Shown: positions 39,335-51,827 of the stretch, one piece after another
How positions within the stretch are numbered: the stretch's first letter is position 1
Layout: each line of letters starts with the position of its first letter
Assembly (NCBI RefSeq): GCF_023277925.1
Contig: NZ_CP063832.1
Coordinates: forward strand, 310,001-374,000
Direction: 5' to 3'
Source of the DNA: Pseudomonas entomophila
GTDB taxonomy: Bacteria; Pseudomonadota; Gammaproteobacteria; Pseudomonadales; Pseudomonadaceae
Length of the DNA stretch: 64,000 bases
Notes under the pieces: model-generated
The model's database searches: none
Told to the model about the DNA's origin: nothing
What the model saw: only the letters and a program-made list of their open reading frames with translations
Made by a program: the position numbers and the translations under genes

Positions 39335-40290
39335 TGACGACCAATACCCCTCCGACTTCCGGCGTTCAGCTGATCGAAGTCGCGCCGGAGCTTGCCGGCC
39401 AACGCATCGACAATTTCCTCATCACGGCCCTCAAGGGCGTGCCCAAGACGCTGGTCTACCGCATCCTGCGCAAGGGTGAAGTGCGGGTCAACAAGGGCCG
39501 GATCAAGCCTGAGTACAAGCTCCAGGCGGGTGACATCGTGCGGGTGCCGCCCGTCCGCCTGCCCGAACGTGACGAACCGGCGCCGGTGGCCCAGGGGCTG
39601 CTGCAGCGCCTGGAGGCGGCGATTGTCTACGAAGACAAGGCGCTGATCGTGATGAACAAGCCGGCCGGTATCGCCGTGCATGGTGGTAGCGGCCTGAGCT
39701 TTGGCGTGATCGAAGCGTTGCGCCAATTGCGCCCGGACGCGAAAGAGCTGGAGTTGGTGCATCGCCTGGATCGTGACACTTCGGGCCTGCTGATGATCGC
39801 CAAGAAGCGCAGCATGCTGCGCCACCTGCATGCCGCGCTGCGTGGTGATGGTGTCGACAAGCGCTACATGGCGCTGGTGCGTGGGCACTGGCCAACCTCG
39901 AAGAAGCAGGTCAATGCGCCGCTGCAAAAGAGCAATCTGCGTTCCGGCGAGCGCATGGTCGAAGTGAATGACGAAGGCAAGGAGGCGCTGACGATGTTCC
40001 GCGTGCTACGCCGTTTTGGTGAGTTCGCCACCATCGTCGAGGCGCGTCCGATCACGGGGCGCACCCATCAGATTCGCGTGCATGCGCTGCATGCCGGGCA
40101 CATGATTGCCGGCGACAGCAAGTATGGTGATGAAGATTTCAGCCGTGAAATCCGCGAGCTGGGTGGCAAGCGTTTGTTCCTGCACGCCTACCAGCTCACC
40201 GTGCCACTGCCGGATGGTGGTGAGCTCAAGCTCGAGGCGCCGGTCGACGAGGTGTGGGCCAAGACCGTGGAGCGCCTGAGTGCGACCTGA
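39334..40290 (+). CDS. rluC: 23S rRNA pseudouridine synthase RluC
   Basis: 318 residues: an S4-like RNA-binding N-terminal domain ([20 protein letters not shown], about 20-80) and an RsuA/RluA catalytic domain with [11 protein letters not shown] (catalytic Asp). It modifies 23S rRNA at U955, U2504 and U2580 in E. coli. The longer frame from 39217 is not needed. It is followed after 5 nt by a HAD phosphatase gene. Confidence 0.95.
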   Translation: MTTNTPPTSGVQLIEVAPELAGQRIDNFLITALKGVPKTLVYRILRKGEVRVNKGRIKPEYKLQAGDIVRVPPVRLPERDEPAPVAQGLLQRLEAAIVYEDKALIVMNKPAGIAVHGGSGLSFGVIEALRQLRPDAKELELVHRLDRDTSGLLMIAKKRSMLRHLHAALRGDGVDKRYMALVRGHWPTSKKQVNAPLQKSNLRSGERMVEVNDEGKEALTMFRVLRRFGEFATIVEARPITGRTHQIRVHALHAGHMIAGDSKYGDEDFSREIRELGGKRLFLHAYQLTVPLPDGGELKLEAPVDEVWAKTVERLSAT

Positions 40291-40295
40291 CCCGG

Positions 40296-40976
40296 ATGAA
40301 AAAACACTACGAACTGCTGATCTTCGACTGGGACGGCACCCTGGCTGACTCCATCGGGCGCATTGTCCAGGCCATGAACCTGGCTGCCGTGCGTGCTGGC
40401 GAGGCGCCGAGCAGTGACGAGGCAATCAAGGGCATCATAGGGTTGGCTTTGGCGGAGGCGATCGCCACGCTTTACCCGCACCTCGATTCGCGGCAGGTCG
40501 AGTCCTTCCGCCAGCACTACGCCGATGTCTACATGGCCCTGGATCAGCAGCCGTCGCCGTTGTTCGACGGCGTGGTCGAGTCGCTGGAAGCCTTCCGGCA
40601 CGAGGGGTATCGTCTGGCTGTCGCCACCGGCAAGGCGCGCCGCGGGTTGGATCGGGTGCTCAGGGCCAATGGTTGGGAGGGTTACTTCGATATCACCCGT
40701 GCCGCAGACGAGACCCGTGGCAAGCCGCACCCGCTGATGCTCGAAGAGATCCTTGCCCATTGCCAGGTCGAACCCGAGCGGGCGTTGATGGTCGGAGATT
40801 CAGCGTTCGACCTGCAGATGGCCAGTAATGCTGGTGTGCACTCGGTGGCAGTCGGTTACGGGGCCATGTCCCTGCAGGCCCTGGCCGAGTTCGGGCCGCA
40901 GGTGTGCATCGAGCATTTTTCCCAGTTGCGCGAATGGCTGGCCGGCCGCGCGCATTGCAATTTCCAAGGTAGGTGA
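40296..40976 (+). CDS. HAD-family phosphatase (phosphoglycolate phosphatase-like)
   Basis: A 226-residue HAD-IA hydrolase: motif I DWDGTLADS (nucleophile Asp and acid/base Asp), motif II ATGKARRG, motif III GKPHP and motif IV VGDSAFDLQMA. The substrate is unknown; Gph-like phosphatases share this layout. It is co-transcribed between rluC and the sppA-like peptidase. Confidence 0.9.
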   Translation: MKKHYELLIFDWDGTLADSIGRIVQAMNLAAVRAGEAPSSDEAIKGIIGLALAEAIATLYPHLDSRQVESFRQHYADVYMALDQQPSPLFDGVVESLEAFRHEGYRLAVATGKARRGLDRVLRANGWEGYFDITRAADETRGKPHPLMLEEILAHCQVEPERALMVGDSAFDLQMASNAGVHSVAVGYGAMSLQALAEFGPQVCIEHFSQLREWLAGRAHCNFQGR

Positions 40977-40978
40977 GC

Positions 40979-41962
40979 ATGGCTGACGAATGGAAGGCTC
41001 CTGAGCCTGAGGACAATGAAGAGCGCAAAAGCTGGAAGCTGTTGGAGAAGACACTGCTCGCCGGTGTCCAGGAGCAGCGTAGGGCGCGGCGTTGGGGCAT
41101 CTTTTTCAAGCTGCTGACCTTTGTCTATCTGTTTGGCATGCTGGTCTTGTTCACACCGCTGATGGATGTGGACAAGGCGGCTTCGCGCAGTGGTAGCCAC
41201 ACGGCGCTGGTCGAGGTGCGCGGCGTGATCGCCGACCAGGAGCCGGCCAGTGCCGACAATATCGTCAAGAGCTTGCGCGAAGCGTTCAAGGACGCGAAGA
41301 CCAAGGCTGTGGTGATGCGCATCAATAGCCCGGGCGGCAGCCCGGTGCAGGCGGGCTACATCTATGACGAGATTCGTCGCCTGCGTGGCGAGTATCCGGC
41401 TATCAAGCTGTATGCAGTGATCACTGATCTGGGTGCGTCCGGTGCCTATTACATCGCCAGTGCCGCTGATGAGATCTACGCCGACAAGGCGAGCTTGGTT
41501 GGGTCTATTGGTGTTACCGCCGCGGGCTATGGCTTCGTCGGCGCCATGGACAAGCTGGGTGTGGAGCGTCGCACCTACACCGCTGGCGAACACAAAGCCT
41601 TCCTCGATCCGTTCTCACCGCAAAAGCCCGAGGAAACCGCTTTCTGGCAGGGCGTGCTGGACACCACTCATCGCCAGTTCATCGCGGTGGTCAAGCAGGG
41701 GCGGGGAGAGCGCCTGAAAGACAAGGAGCACCCGGAGCTGTTTAGTGGGCTGATCTGGTCGGGTGAGCAGGCCAAGGAGCTTGGCCTGGTGGATGGGTTG
41801 GGCAGTGCCAGCTATGTTGCCCGCGAGATCGTGGGTGAGAAGGAATTGGTGGACTTCACCGTTCAGGAGTCGCCGTTCGATCGATTCTCCAAGCGTCTGG
41901 GGGCCAGCGTTGCTGAGCGCCTGGCAATGTATATGGGTTTCCAGGGCCCTTCCCTGCGTTGA
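40979..41962 (+). CDS. sppA: S49 signal peptide peptidase (SppA/SohB-like)
   Basis: 327 residues: one membrane segment at about 45-62 (FKLLTFVYLFGMLVLFTPL), then an S49 serine protease domain with the nucleophile in GASGAYYIASAADEIYAD and the Lys of the Ser-Lys dyad downstream. It clears cleaved signal peptides. ATG 40979 fits the AAGG at 40966-40969; GTG 40973, which overlaps the preceding stop, is too close to it. Confidence 0.9.
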   Translation: MADEWKAPEPEDNEERKSWKLLEKTLLAGVQEQRRARRWGIFFKLLTFVYLFGMLVLFTPLMDVDKAASRSGSHTALVEVRGVIADQEPASADNIVKSLREAFKDAKTKAVVMRINSPGGSPVQAGYIYDEIRRLRGEYPAIKLYAVITDLGASGAYYIASAADEIYADKASLVGSIGVTAAGYGFVGAMDKLGVERRTYTAGEHKAFLDPFSPQKPEETAFWQGVLDTTHRQFIAVVKQGRGERLKDKEHPELFSGLIWSGEQAKELGLVDGLGSASYVAREIVGEKELVDFTVQESPFDRFSKRLGASVAERLAMYMGFQGPSLR

Positions 41963-41967
41963 CTGCT

Positions 41968-42016
41968 GTTCGCCGGCACCTGGCTCCTCCTCGTAGGGGT
42001 CGGTTTGCCGGCGAAC
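41968..42016. repeat. REP palindrome between sppA and maf
   Basis: GTTCGCCGGCA (41968-41978) and TGCCGGCGAAC (42006-42016) are perfect 11-bp inverted copies in a convergent gap. Confidence 0.75.
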
Positions 42017-42021
42017 AAGGC

Positions 42022-42600
42022 TCAGGGTGCCTGCACGCCTTCCTTGTGCAGCATGTCCACCAATCGAATCAGCGGCAGCCCAATCAGGCTTGTGGCATCA
42101 CAGCCGTGGGTGTTCTGGAAGAGGCTCACGCCCAATCCCTCCGCCTTGAAGCTCCCGGCGCAGTCGAGCGGCTGTTCGGCTGTCACGTAGCGCTCCACTT
42201 GCTCCCTGGTCAATTCGCGCAATACCACGGTAAACGGCACGCAATCGACCTGGCATTGCCCGGTGGTGGTGTTGAGCAGCGCCAGGCCGGTCAGGAAGGT
42301 GACGTGCTGCCCGCTGGCGGCCAGCAACTGCTCGCACGCGCGCTCGAAGGTGTGCGGCTTGCCAAGGATCTGCTCCCCAAGCACCGCTACCTGGTCGGAG
42401 CCGATTATCAAATGATTGGGGTGAGTGCCAGCCAGTGCCTCGGCTTTTTGGCGCGCCAGGCGTCGTACCAGTTCGACGGCGGGTTCGTCATTCAGACGCT
42501 GTTCGTCTAGGTCGGGGCTTGCCCAGGCAAAAGGCAGGCGCAGGCGAGCGAGCAGTTCGCGGCGATAGGGGGAGCTGGAAGCCAGTAACAAGGGAAGCAT
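42022..42600 (-). CDS. Maf-family nucleotide pyrophosphatase (YceF type)
   Basis: 192 residues starting MLPLLLASSSPYRRELLARL with the Maf signature, the catalytic IIGSDQVAV and the late GSFKAEGLG block. The YceF subgroup hydrolyses 7-methyl-GTP. It is divergent from the yceD-rpmF operon. Confidence 0.92.
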   Translation of the reverse strand: MLPLLLASSSPYRRELLARLRLPFAWASPDLDEQRLNDEPAVELVRRLARQKAEALAGTHPNHLIIGSDQVAVLGEQILGKPHTFERACEQLLAASGQHVTFLTGLALLNTTTGQCQVDCVPFTVVLRELTREQVERYVTAEQPLDCAGSFKAEGLGVSLFQNTHGCDATSLIGLPLIRLVDMLHKEGVQAP

Positions 42601-42657
42601 GGTAGACTCCTGGTCAATTACCCCGAATTCTAACATGCGTGATGTGCCGAATTTCCT

Positions 42658-42686
42658 TTGACAGGGAGGGGGTGCATCCCTAGAAT
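42658..42686 (+). promoter_or_regulatory. Strong sigma-70 promoter of yceD-rpmF-plsX
   Basis: TTGACA (42658-42663), 17-nt spacer, TAGAAT (42681-42686). The start codon of yceD is at 42696, so the transcript would have a leader of only about 2-4 nt, with no Shine-Dalgarno. Confidence 0.9.
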
Positions 42687-42695
42687 GCTGCGCCT

Positions 42696-43223
42696 ATGTT
42701 GAATGACCAGATTCCATCTCACGTTGACCCGCGCAAATTGGCTGATCGTGGTGTAACCCTCGAGGGTTCGCTGCAACTCGCTGATTTGGAAAGACTCTGC
42801 GACCCGCTTTCCGATACTGTCGGTACGGTGCAGGCGAAGTTCGATTTTGAGCGAGACGAGCAGCACGTTGTGGTTATCCACAGCGAGCTTGATGTCGCGG
42901 TCAAAATGGTTTGCCAGCGTTGTCTTGAGCTGGTCACCCTTCCCGTCCACAGCGAATGTACATACGCCGTGGTTAAGGAGGGTGCAAATACCCAGTCGTT
43001 GCCGAAAGGCTATGACGTGCTGGAACTGGGCGAAGATCCTTTGGATCTGCAGGCGCTGATCGAGGAAGAGTTGCTGCTCGCTCTCCCCATCGTACCTGCT
43101 CATCATCCGGAAGAATGCCAGCAGCCGGCGGGCGCAGATGAGCCCGAGCCGAGCAAGGACGAGGTATCGCGGTCCAACCCGTTCAGTGTTTTGGCGCAGT
43201 TAAAGCGTGACCCAAACGTTTAG
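42696..43223 (+). CDS. yceD: YceD/DUF177 protein
   Basis: 175 residues with the DUF177 core (KMVCQRCLELVTLPVHSECT; the Cys-x2-Cys pair) and the late DLQALIEEELLLALP block. The family is linked to 23S rRNA accumulation and ribosome biogenesis. It precedes rpmF by 13 nt as in most proteobacteria. The start lies almost on the promoter's transcription start point. Confidence 0.92.
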   Translation: MLNDQIPSHVDPRKLADRGVTLEGSLQLADLERLCDPLSDTVGTVQAKFDFERDEQHVVVIHSELDVAVKMVCQRCLELVTLPVHSECTYAVVKEGANTQSLPKGYDVLELGEDPLDLQALIEEELLLALPIVPAHHPEECQQPAGADEPEPSKDEVSRSNPFSVLAQLKRDPNV

Positions 43224-43236
43224 GAGTTAATCAATT

Positions 43237-43419
43237 ATGGCTGTTCAGCAGAACAAAAAATCCCGCTCTGCCCGTGACATGCGCCGTTCCCACGACGCTC
43301 TGTCGGAAAACGCGCTGTCGGTAGAAAAAACCACCGGTGAAGTACACCTGCGTCACCACGTTTCGCCAGAAGGCGTATACCGTGGTCGCAAAGTGATCGA
43401 CAAGGGCGCTGACGAGTAA
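43237..43419 (+). CDS. rpmF: 50S ribosomal protein L32
   Basis: 60 residues starting [20 protein letters not shown], the L32 signature; the zinc-binding Cys residues of some L32 forms are absent, i.e. this is the Cys-free form. AGGAG lies ahead of the start. plsX begins 3 nt after its stop. Confidence 0.97.
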
Positions 43420-43422
43420 TCC

Positions 43423-44433
43423 TTGTCCGCTCAGATCATCGCGATCGACGCAATGGGCGGGGACTTCGGTCCCCGCAACATTGTCCAGGCTAGCATTGCC
43501 TGCCTTTCGGCTACTCCCTCGCTGCACCTGACCCTCGTCGGTCAACCCTCCCTACTTGAAGATCTCGTCAGTGGCCAATCGGCTGCGGATCGCGCGCGCC
43601 TGCAAATTGTTGCGGCCAGTGAGGTGATCGGCATGGACGAGCGGCCGTCGCAAGCGTTGCGGGGCAAGCCTGACTCGTCGATGCGCGTCGCCCTCGAACT
43701 GGTCCGTGACGGCAAGGCTCAAGCCTGTGTGAGTGCTGGCAATACCGGCGCGCTCATGGCGCTGTCGCGCCTTGTGCTCAAGACCCTGCCGGGTATTGAT
43801 CGGCCAGCGATGGTCGCGGCTATCCCGACCCAGGCTGGTTACTGCCAGCTGCTTGATCTTGGGGCTAACGTCGATTGCAGTGCGGAAAACCTCTACCAGT
43901 TTGCCGTGATGGGCTCGGTGGCCGCCCAGGCCTTGGGTGTTCATCGGCCGCGAGTGGCGCTGCTCAATATCGGCACCGAGGACATCAAGGGCAACCAGCA
44001 GGTCAAGCTCGCCGCCAGTCTTTTGCAGAATGCCCGTGGCCTGAACTACATCGGTTTCGTCGAGGGTGACGGTTTATATCGTGGCGAAGCCGATGTGGTG
44101 GTCTGCGATGGCTTTGTCGGCAACATCCTGCTCAAGTCCAGCGAAGGTCTGGCCACCATGATTGGGGCGCGTATCGAAGCGTTGTTCCGGGGCAGTGTAC
44201 TGGCGCGCGCTGCTGGCGCCTTGGCCATGCCGCTGCTCAGGCGGCTGCAGGCCGACCTGGCACCGGCGCGGCATAATGGCGCAAGCTTCCTCGGGTTGCA
44301 GGGAATCGTCATCAAGAGCCATGGTTCGGCGGGCGTTCAAGGTTTGCAGAGTGCCATTCAGCGAGCTTTGATCGAGATCCAGGAGAACCTGCCGCAACGC
44401 TTGCATGGGCGGCTCGAAGACCTGCTGCCGTGA
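43423..44433 (+). CDS. plsX: Phosphate acyltransferase PlsX
   Basis: 336 residues with [23 protein letters not shown] and [16 protein letters not shown]. It makes acyl-phosphate from acyl-ACP for phospholipid synthesis. TTG start at 43423 is 3 nt after rpmF, whose end supplies the ribosomes. As usual in Pseudomonas there is no fabH between plsX and fabD. Confidence 0.95.
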   Translation: MSAQIIAIDAMGGDFGPRNIVQASIACLSATPSLHLTLVGQPSLLEDLVSGQSAADRARLQIVAASEVIGMDERPSQALRGKPDSSMRVALELVRDGKAQACVSAGNTGALMALSRLVLKTLPGIDRPAMVAAIPTQAGYCQLLDLGANVDCSAENLYQFAVMGSVAAQALGVHRPRVALLNIGTEDIKGNQQVKLAASLLQNARGLNYIGFVEGDGLYRGEADVVVCDGFVGNILLKSSEGLATMIGARIEALFRGSVLARAAGALAMPLLRRLQADLAPARHNGASFLGLQGIVIKSHGSAGVQGLQSAIQRALIEIQENLPQRLHGRLEDLLP

Positions 44434-44445
44434 GTTGGGGGCATC

Positions 44446-44508
44446 CTTATCGCGGATGAGCCCGCTCCTGCGGGCGCGTGTAGGGGCGGATTCATCCGCG
44501 ATAAGGCC
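44446..44508. repeat. REP pair between plsX and fabD
   Basis: CTTATCGCGGATGAGCCCGC near 44446 and GCGGATTCATCCGCGATAAG ending near 44507 are inverted copies with a few mismatches, the same 'GCGGATGAATCCGC' class as at 17994. It interrupts the fatty-acid cluster and may lower read-through from plsX. Confidence 0.75.
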
Positions 44509-44648
44509 GGCAAGGCCTTAGGCATATCGCCCATGAAGTGCTTAAATGTGACCGCTTGGTCCGCTGCTCCATCCAAGCATTCAGATTGCGCGCCCGGCCC
44601 AAGGCCCGGCGCACCCCATCCGACGACAAGATCATAAGGGCTTGTTCA

Positions 44649-45587
44649 ATGTCTGCATCCCTCGCATTCGTCTTTCCCGGTCAAGGTTCCCAGTCGCTGG
44701 GCATGCTCGCCGAGCTCGGTGCTGAAAAGCCGGTAATCGTCGAGACCTTCAAGGAGGCTTCCGAGGCTCTGGGCTACGACCTGTGGAAGCTGGTCCAGGA
44801 AGGTCCGGAAGAGCAACTCAACCAAACCGACAAGACCCAGCCGGCGATCCTCGCCGCCTCCATCGCCCTGTGGCGCCTGTGGCTGGAAGAGGGCGGCGCT
44901 CAGCCGGCCTTCGTCGCCGGCCACAGCCTCGGTGAATACAGCGCTCTGGTCGCTGCCGGCAGCCTGTCGCTGAAGGACGCTGTGCGCCTGGTCGAGCGTC
45001 GTGGCCAGCTAATGCAGGAAGCCGTGCCGGCCGGTCATGGTGCCATGGCCGCTATCCTGGGCCTGGACGACGCCGTCGTGGTTGAGATCTGCGCCAAGGC
45101 CGCCGAAGATGAGGTGGTCAGTGCGGTCAACTTCAACTCGCCGGGCCAGGTCGTTATCGCCGGTAACAAGGCAGCGGTGGATCGCGCCATGGCACTTTGC
45201 AAAGAGGCGGGTGCCAAACGTGCCCTGCCGCTGGCGGTAAGCGTGCCGTCGCACTGCGCCCTGATGAAACCGGCTGCCGAGCGCTTCGCCGAGTTCGTCA
45301 ACGCCATCGACTGGAAGGCCCCGCAGATCCCGGTGGTGCAGAACGTCACCGCTGCCATCGCCGCCGACCTCGATGCACTCAAGCAGGACCTGCTGGCGCA
45401 GTTGTACCAGCCGGTGCGCTGGGTGGAATGCGTGCAGACGCTGGCCGCCAATGGTGCGGTCAACCTGGTCGAGTGTGGCCCGGGCAAGGTTCTGGCTGGC
45501 CTGAACAAGCGTTGCGCCGACGGCGTGAACACCTACAACCTCAATACCCCTGACGCCGTCGCCGCCACCCGCGCGGCGCTGGCCTGA
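44649..45587 (+). CDS. fabD: Malonyl-CoA-ACP transacylase FabD
   Basis: 312 residues with FPGQGSQ, the nucleophile Ser93 in GHSLGEYSAL, the substrate Arg in VERRGQLMQ and the catalytic His in SVPSHCALM. It supplies malonyl-ACP. ATG 44649 follows AAGGG. Confidence 0.97.
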   Translation: MSASLAFVFPGQGSQSLGMLAELGAEKPVIVETFKEASEALGYDLWKLVQEGPEEQLNQTDKTQPAILAASIALWRLWLEEGGAQPAFVAGHSLGEYSALVAAGSLSLKDAVRLVERRGQLMQEAVPAGHGAMAAILGLDDAVVVEICAKAAEDEVVSAVNFNSPGQVVIAGNKAAVDRAMALCKEAGAKRALPLAVSVPSHCALMKPAAERFAEFVNAIDWKAPQIPVVQNVTAAIAADLDALKQDLLAQLYQPVRWVECVQTLAANGAVNLVECGPGKVLAGLNKRCADGVNTYNLNTPDAVAATRAALA

Positions 45588-45603
45588 ATCTGGAGACGCT
45601 TGC

Positions 45604-46344
45604 ATGAGCCTGCAAGGTAAAGTTGCACTGGTTACCGGCGCCAGCCGTGGCATCGGCCAGGCCATCGCCCTCGAACTCGGCCGCCAGGGCGCGACCGTGA
45701 TCGGTACCGCCACTTCGGCATCCGGCGCCGAGCGCATCGCCGCCACCCTGAAAGAGCACGGCATCACCGGCACCGGCATGGAGCTGAACGTCACCAGCGC
45801 CGAGTCCGTCGACGCCGTGCTGAGCGCCATCGGTGAGCAGTTCGGTGCGCCTGCCATTTTGGTCAACAACGCCGGCATCACTCGCGACAATCTCATGCTG
45901 CGCATGAAAGACGACGAATGGTTCGATGTGATCGACACCAACCTCAACAGCCTTTACCGCCTGTCCAAGGGCGTGCTGCGCGGCATGACCAAGGCCCGTT
46001 GGGGTCGTATCATCAGCATCGGTTCGGTGGTGGGTGCCATGGGTAACGCCGGCCAAGCAAACTATGCCGCGGCCAAGGCCGGCCTGGAAGGTTTCAGCCG
46101 CGCCCTGGCCCGTGAAGTGGGGTCGCGTAACATCACCGTCAACTCGGTGACTCCGGGCTTCATTGACACCGACATGACCCGCGAGCTGCCAGAAGCGCAG
46201 CGCGAGGCCCTGCAAAAAGAAATTCCGCTGGGCCGTCTGGGCCAAGCCGAGGAAATCGCGAAGGTGGTATCCTTCCTGGCGTCCGAAGGCGCAGCCTACG
46301 TCACCGGCGCAACCGTGCCGGTGAATGGCGGGATGTACATGTAA
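45604..46344 (+). CDS. fabG: 3-oxoacyl-ACP reductase FabG
   Basis: A 246-residue short-chain dehydrogenase: TGASRGIG cofactor loop, NNAG, catalytic Ser141 (IGSVVG), Tyr154 and Lys158 (YAAAK). It reduces 3-oxoacyl-ACP with NADPH. It lies 16 nt after fabD. Confidence 0.97.
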   Translation: MSLQGKVALVTGASRGIGQAIALELGRQGATVIGTATSASGAERIAATLKEHGITGTGMELNVTSAESVDAVLSAIGEQFGAPAILVNNAGITRDNLMLRMKDDEWFDVIDTNLNSLYRLSKGVLRGMTKARWGRIISIGSVVGAMGNAGQANYAAAKAGLEGFSRALAREVGSRNITVNSVTPGFIDTDMTRELPEAQREALQKEIPLGRLGQAEEIAKVVSFLASEGAAYVTGATVPVNGGMYM

Positions 46345-46526
46345 TATCCGCAACTCAATGTGACGGATTGCTTCAAAAAAGAGTCATACTCGAAGCCTAA
46401 AATCCGTTATAAAGCTGCAACCAGATTCCGGGCGACGGGTCGGGTGACCTGGCAGAAGGCGCGTCAAGCTTGAAAAGCAGGCGTCTTCCTATAAACTTAG
46501 TCACCGGCCAGCTGCCTGACATATGT

Positions 46527-46543
46527 CCATTAGGAGTGAAAAC
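46527..46543 (+). promoter_or_regulatory. acpP translation-initiation site, predicted RgsA binding site
   Basis: CCATTAGGAGTGAAAAC covers the acpP Shine-Dalgarno (AGGAG, 46532-46536). It matches CCATTAGGAGTAAAAC at 52701-52716, the strand opposite the RgsA small RNA, except for one extra G. RgsA could therefore pair over 16 bp with a single bulge and block translation. RgsA repression of acpP has been reported in P. aeruginosa. Confidence 0.75.
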
Positions 46544-46548
46544 TAGGT

Positions 46549-46785
46549 ATGAGCACCATCGAAGAACGCGTCAAGAAAATCGTCGCCGAGCAACTGGGCG
46601 TCAAGGAAGAGGAAGTCAAGAACGAATCTTCCTTCGTCGATGACCTGGGTGCCGACTCGCTTGACACCGTTGAGCTGGTGATGGCTCTGGAAGAGGAATT
46701 CGAGACCGAAATCCCTGACGAAGAAGCCGAGAAGATCACTACCGTTCAAGCTGCCATCGACTACGTCAACGCTCACCAGGGCTAA
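46549..46785 (+). CDS. acpP: Acyl carrier protein
   Basis: A 78-residue acidic ACP with the phosphopantetheine site Ser37 in [13 protein letters not shown]. It is the central carrier of fatty acid synthesis. A 204-bp gap upstream probably has its own promoter (a TATAAA lies at 46490-46495, but no -35 at proper spacing), and its ribosome site is the predicted RgsA target. A terminator follows. Confidence 0.98.
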   Translation: MSTIEERVKKIVAEQLGVKEEEVKNESSFVDDLGADSLDTVELVMALEEEFETEIPDEEAEKITTVQAAIDYVNAHQG

Positions 46786-46813
46786 GACGCTGTAGTCGAC
46801 GCATCTTGTCGAG

Positions 46814-46849
46814 AAAAACCGCACTGCCTTTGCCGGCGTGCGGTTTTTT
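46814..46849 (+). terminator. Terminator/attenuator between acpP and fabF
   Basis: AAAAACCGCAC (46814-46824) pairs with GTGCGGTTTTT (46838-46848), with an inner GCC/GGC pairing and T6. It likely uncouples abundant acpP mRNA from fabF. Confidence 0.9.
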
Positions 46850-46938
46850 CTTTGCGAGAATCGGGGTTTGCTGCCATTCCATTCGCCATGGCAAGTGCAC
46901 TGGCAAGAGACTCTGTTATTTGAAAAGAGGAGAGTACT

Positions 46939-48182
<1,244 letters not shown>

Positions 48183-48183
<1 letters not shown>

Positions 48184-48998
48184 TGCACAGTTGGGTCGAC
48201 GGCCAGCCAGCGGCTGCGGTCAACCTGCAGAACCGTGGGCTGGCCTACGGCGATGGCCTGTTCGAGACCATCGCCGTGCGCGGCGGCAGGCCCAGCCTGC
48301 TGACGCAACACCTCGACCGCCTGGCGCTGGGTTGCCAGCGTCTGGCGATCGAGGTGGACCTGGCCGTAGTGCGTGACGAACTGGTGCGGTACGCCAGTCA
48401 GCTGGGGGAGGGGGTGAGCAAACTCATTCTTACCCGCGGCGATAGCCAGCGCGGCTATGCTCCGGCAGCCGACTCTCCTGCCCGGCGCTTGCTTCAGGGC
48501 AGCCCGTTGCCCGCTTATCCACAAGGCAACGCCGATTCCGGTATTCGCCTGTTCCCCTGCCAGACCCGTCTTGCGGAACAACCGCTGCTGGCCGGCCTCA
48601 AACACCTCAATCGCCTTGAGCAGGTCCTGGCCCGCGCCGAATGGCAGGGCAGCACCTACGCCGAAGGGTTGATGCGCGATGTTCAAGGGCGGTTGGTCGA
48701 AGGCGTGTACAGCAACCTGTTCCTGGCGCGCGACGGCGTGCTGCTGACCGCCGATCTCAGTCGTTGTGGCGTGGCCGGGGTGATGCGTGCCGTGTTGCTG
48801 GAGCAGGCTGCGCTGCTGGGTATCCCGACAGTTGTATGCGATCTGGCGCTGGAAGACCTGCAGCAGGCCGACGAGGTGTTTGTCTGCAACAGTGTCTACG
48901 GTGTCTGGCCGGTGCGTGAATTCGGCGCGCTGAACTGGCCGGCGGGGCCGCTCACCCGTAAACTGCAGGCCGTTGCCCGCACGTTACTGGATACCTGA
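48183..48998 (+). CDS. pabC: Aminodeoxychorismate lyase PabC
   Basis: A 271-residue fold-type IV PLP enzyme: NRGLAYGDGLFETIAVR, the PLP Lys in LKHLNRLEQVLAR and the LVEGVYSNLFL block. It forms 4-aminobenzoate for folate. It overlaps fabF by one base and leads into mltG 3 nt later. Confidence 0.95.
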
Positions 48999-49001
48999 TT
49001 A

Positions 49002-50174
49002 GTGAGACGCAAATTCCTGCTGCTGCTGGAGATGAGCTTGATCCTCGCCGGCCTGGCCTTTGGCTGGGCTGCCTGGAAGGTTGGCTCGGTGCTGGAGCAG
49101 CCCCTGCAAGTGGAGCAGGAACGCCTGCTCGAAGTGCCCAGTGGCACAACGCCCAATCGCATGTTCTATCGCATGCAGTCCGAAGGCCTGCTCGATGACG
49201 CGGTGTGGCTGCGCCTGTACTGGCGCTTCAATATGGGCGGCACGGCGCTGCACACGGGTGAATACCGGTTGAACCCCGGCATGACGGTGGGGCAGTTGTT
49301 CGATGCCTGGCAGCGTGGCGATGTGGTGCAGTACAACCTGACCTTGGTCGAAGGTTGGACCTTCCGCCAAGTGCGCGCCGCAGTGGCCAGGCATGAAAAA
49401 ATCAAGCACACCCTCGATGGCTTGTCCGACTCGGAAGTGATGGACAAGCTCGGCCATACTGGGGTGTTCCCCGAAGGCCGGTTCTTCCCCGACACCTACC
49501 GCTTCGTTCGCGGCATGAGCGATGTCGAGATGCTGCAGCAGGCTTACATGCGCCTGGACGAAGTGCTGGCCAAGGAGTGGGCCGAGCGCACCACCGACCT
49601 GCCGTACCGTGACCCCTACCAGGCGTTGATCATGGCCTCGCTGGTGGAGAAGGAGACCGGTATTCCCCAGGAGCGCGGGCAGATTGCCGGCGTATTCGTG
49701 CGCCGCATGCGCCTGGGCATGATGCTGCAGACCGACCCGACGGTGATCTACGGCATGGGCGAGCGCTACAACGGCAAGATCACCCGTGCCGACCTGCGCG
49801 AGCCGACCCCCTACAACACCTACACCATGACCGGGCTGCCACCGACGCCGATCGCCATGGTCGGCCGTGAGGCGATCCATGCCGCGCTGAACCCGAGCGA
49901 CGGCAGCAGTCTGTATTTCGTCGCACGTGGCGACGGCAGCCATGTGTTCTCCGATGACCTGGACGATCACAACAGCGCGGTGCGCGAGTATCAGCTCAAG
50001 CGCCGTGCGGATTACCGTTCCAGCCCGGCGCCGCAAGGCCAGCCGCCCGCAAGCGAGTCGACGGCGCCCGGCGATGCCGAGCCAGCGGGCGTGGAGCAGG
50101 CGCCTGCGGGCGAGCCCGCAGCCCCCGCCGATCAATCCGTGCCGGCTGATGCGCCAGCACCCGACAAACAGTAA
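49002..50174 (+). CDS. mltG: Endolytic transglycosylase MltG
   Basis: 390 residues: one N-terminal membrane segment (about 6-26), a LysM-like subdomain and the YceG/MltG catalytic domain with the Glu in SLVEKETGIP and the late DPTVIYGMG and TPYNTY blocks. It cuts nascent glycan strands. The last 50 residues are Pro/Ala-rich and probably disordered, longer than in E. coli. GTG start. Confidence 0.94.
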   Translation: MRRKFLLLLEMSLILAGLAFGWAAWKVGSVLEQPLQVEQERLLEVPSGTTPNRMFYRMQSEGLLDDAVWLRLYWRFNMGGTALHTGEYRLNPGMTVGQLFDAWQRGDVVQYNLTLVEGWTFRQVRAAVARHEKIKHTLDGLSDSEVMDKLGHTGVFPEGRFFPDTYRFVRGMSDVEMLQQAYMRLDEVLAKEWAERTTDLPYRDPYQALIMASLVEKETGIPQERGQIAGVFVRRMRLGMMLQTDPTVIYGMGERYNGKITRADLREPTPYNTYTMTGLPPTPIAMVGREAIHAALNPSDGSSLYFVARGDGSHVFSDDLDDHNSAVREYQLKRRADYRSSPAPQGQPPASESTAPGDAEPAGVEQAPAGEPAAPADQSVPADAPAPDKQ

Positions 50175-51795
<1,621 letters not shown>

Positions 51796-51827
51796 TTCCA
51801 ACGTTCAATTCATATGTGCCTGTTCCC

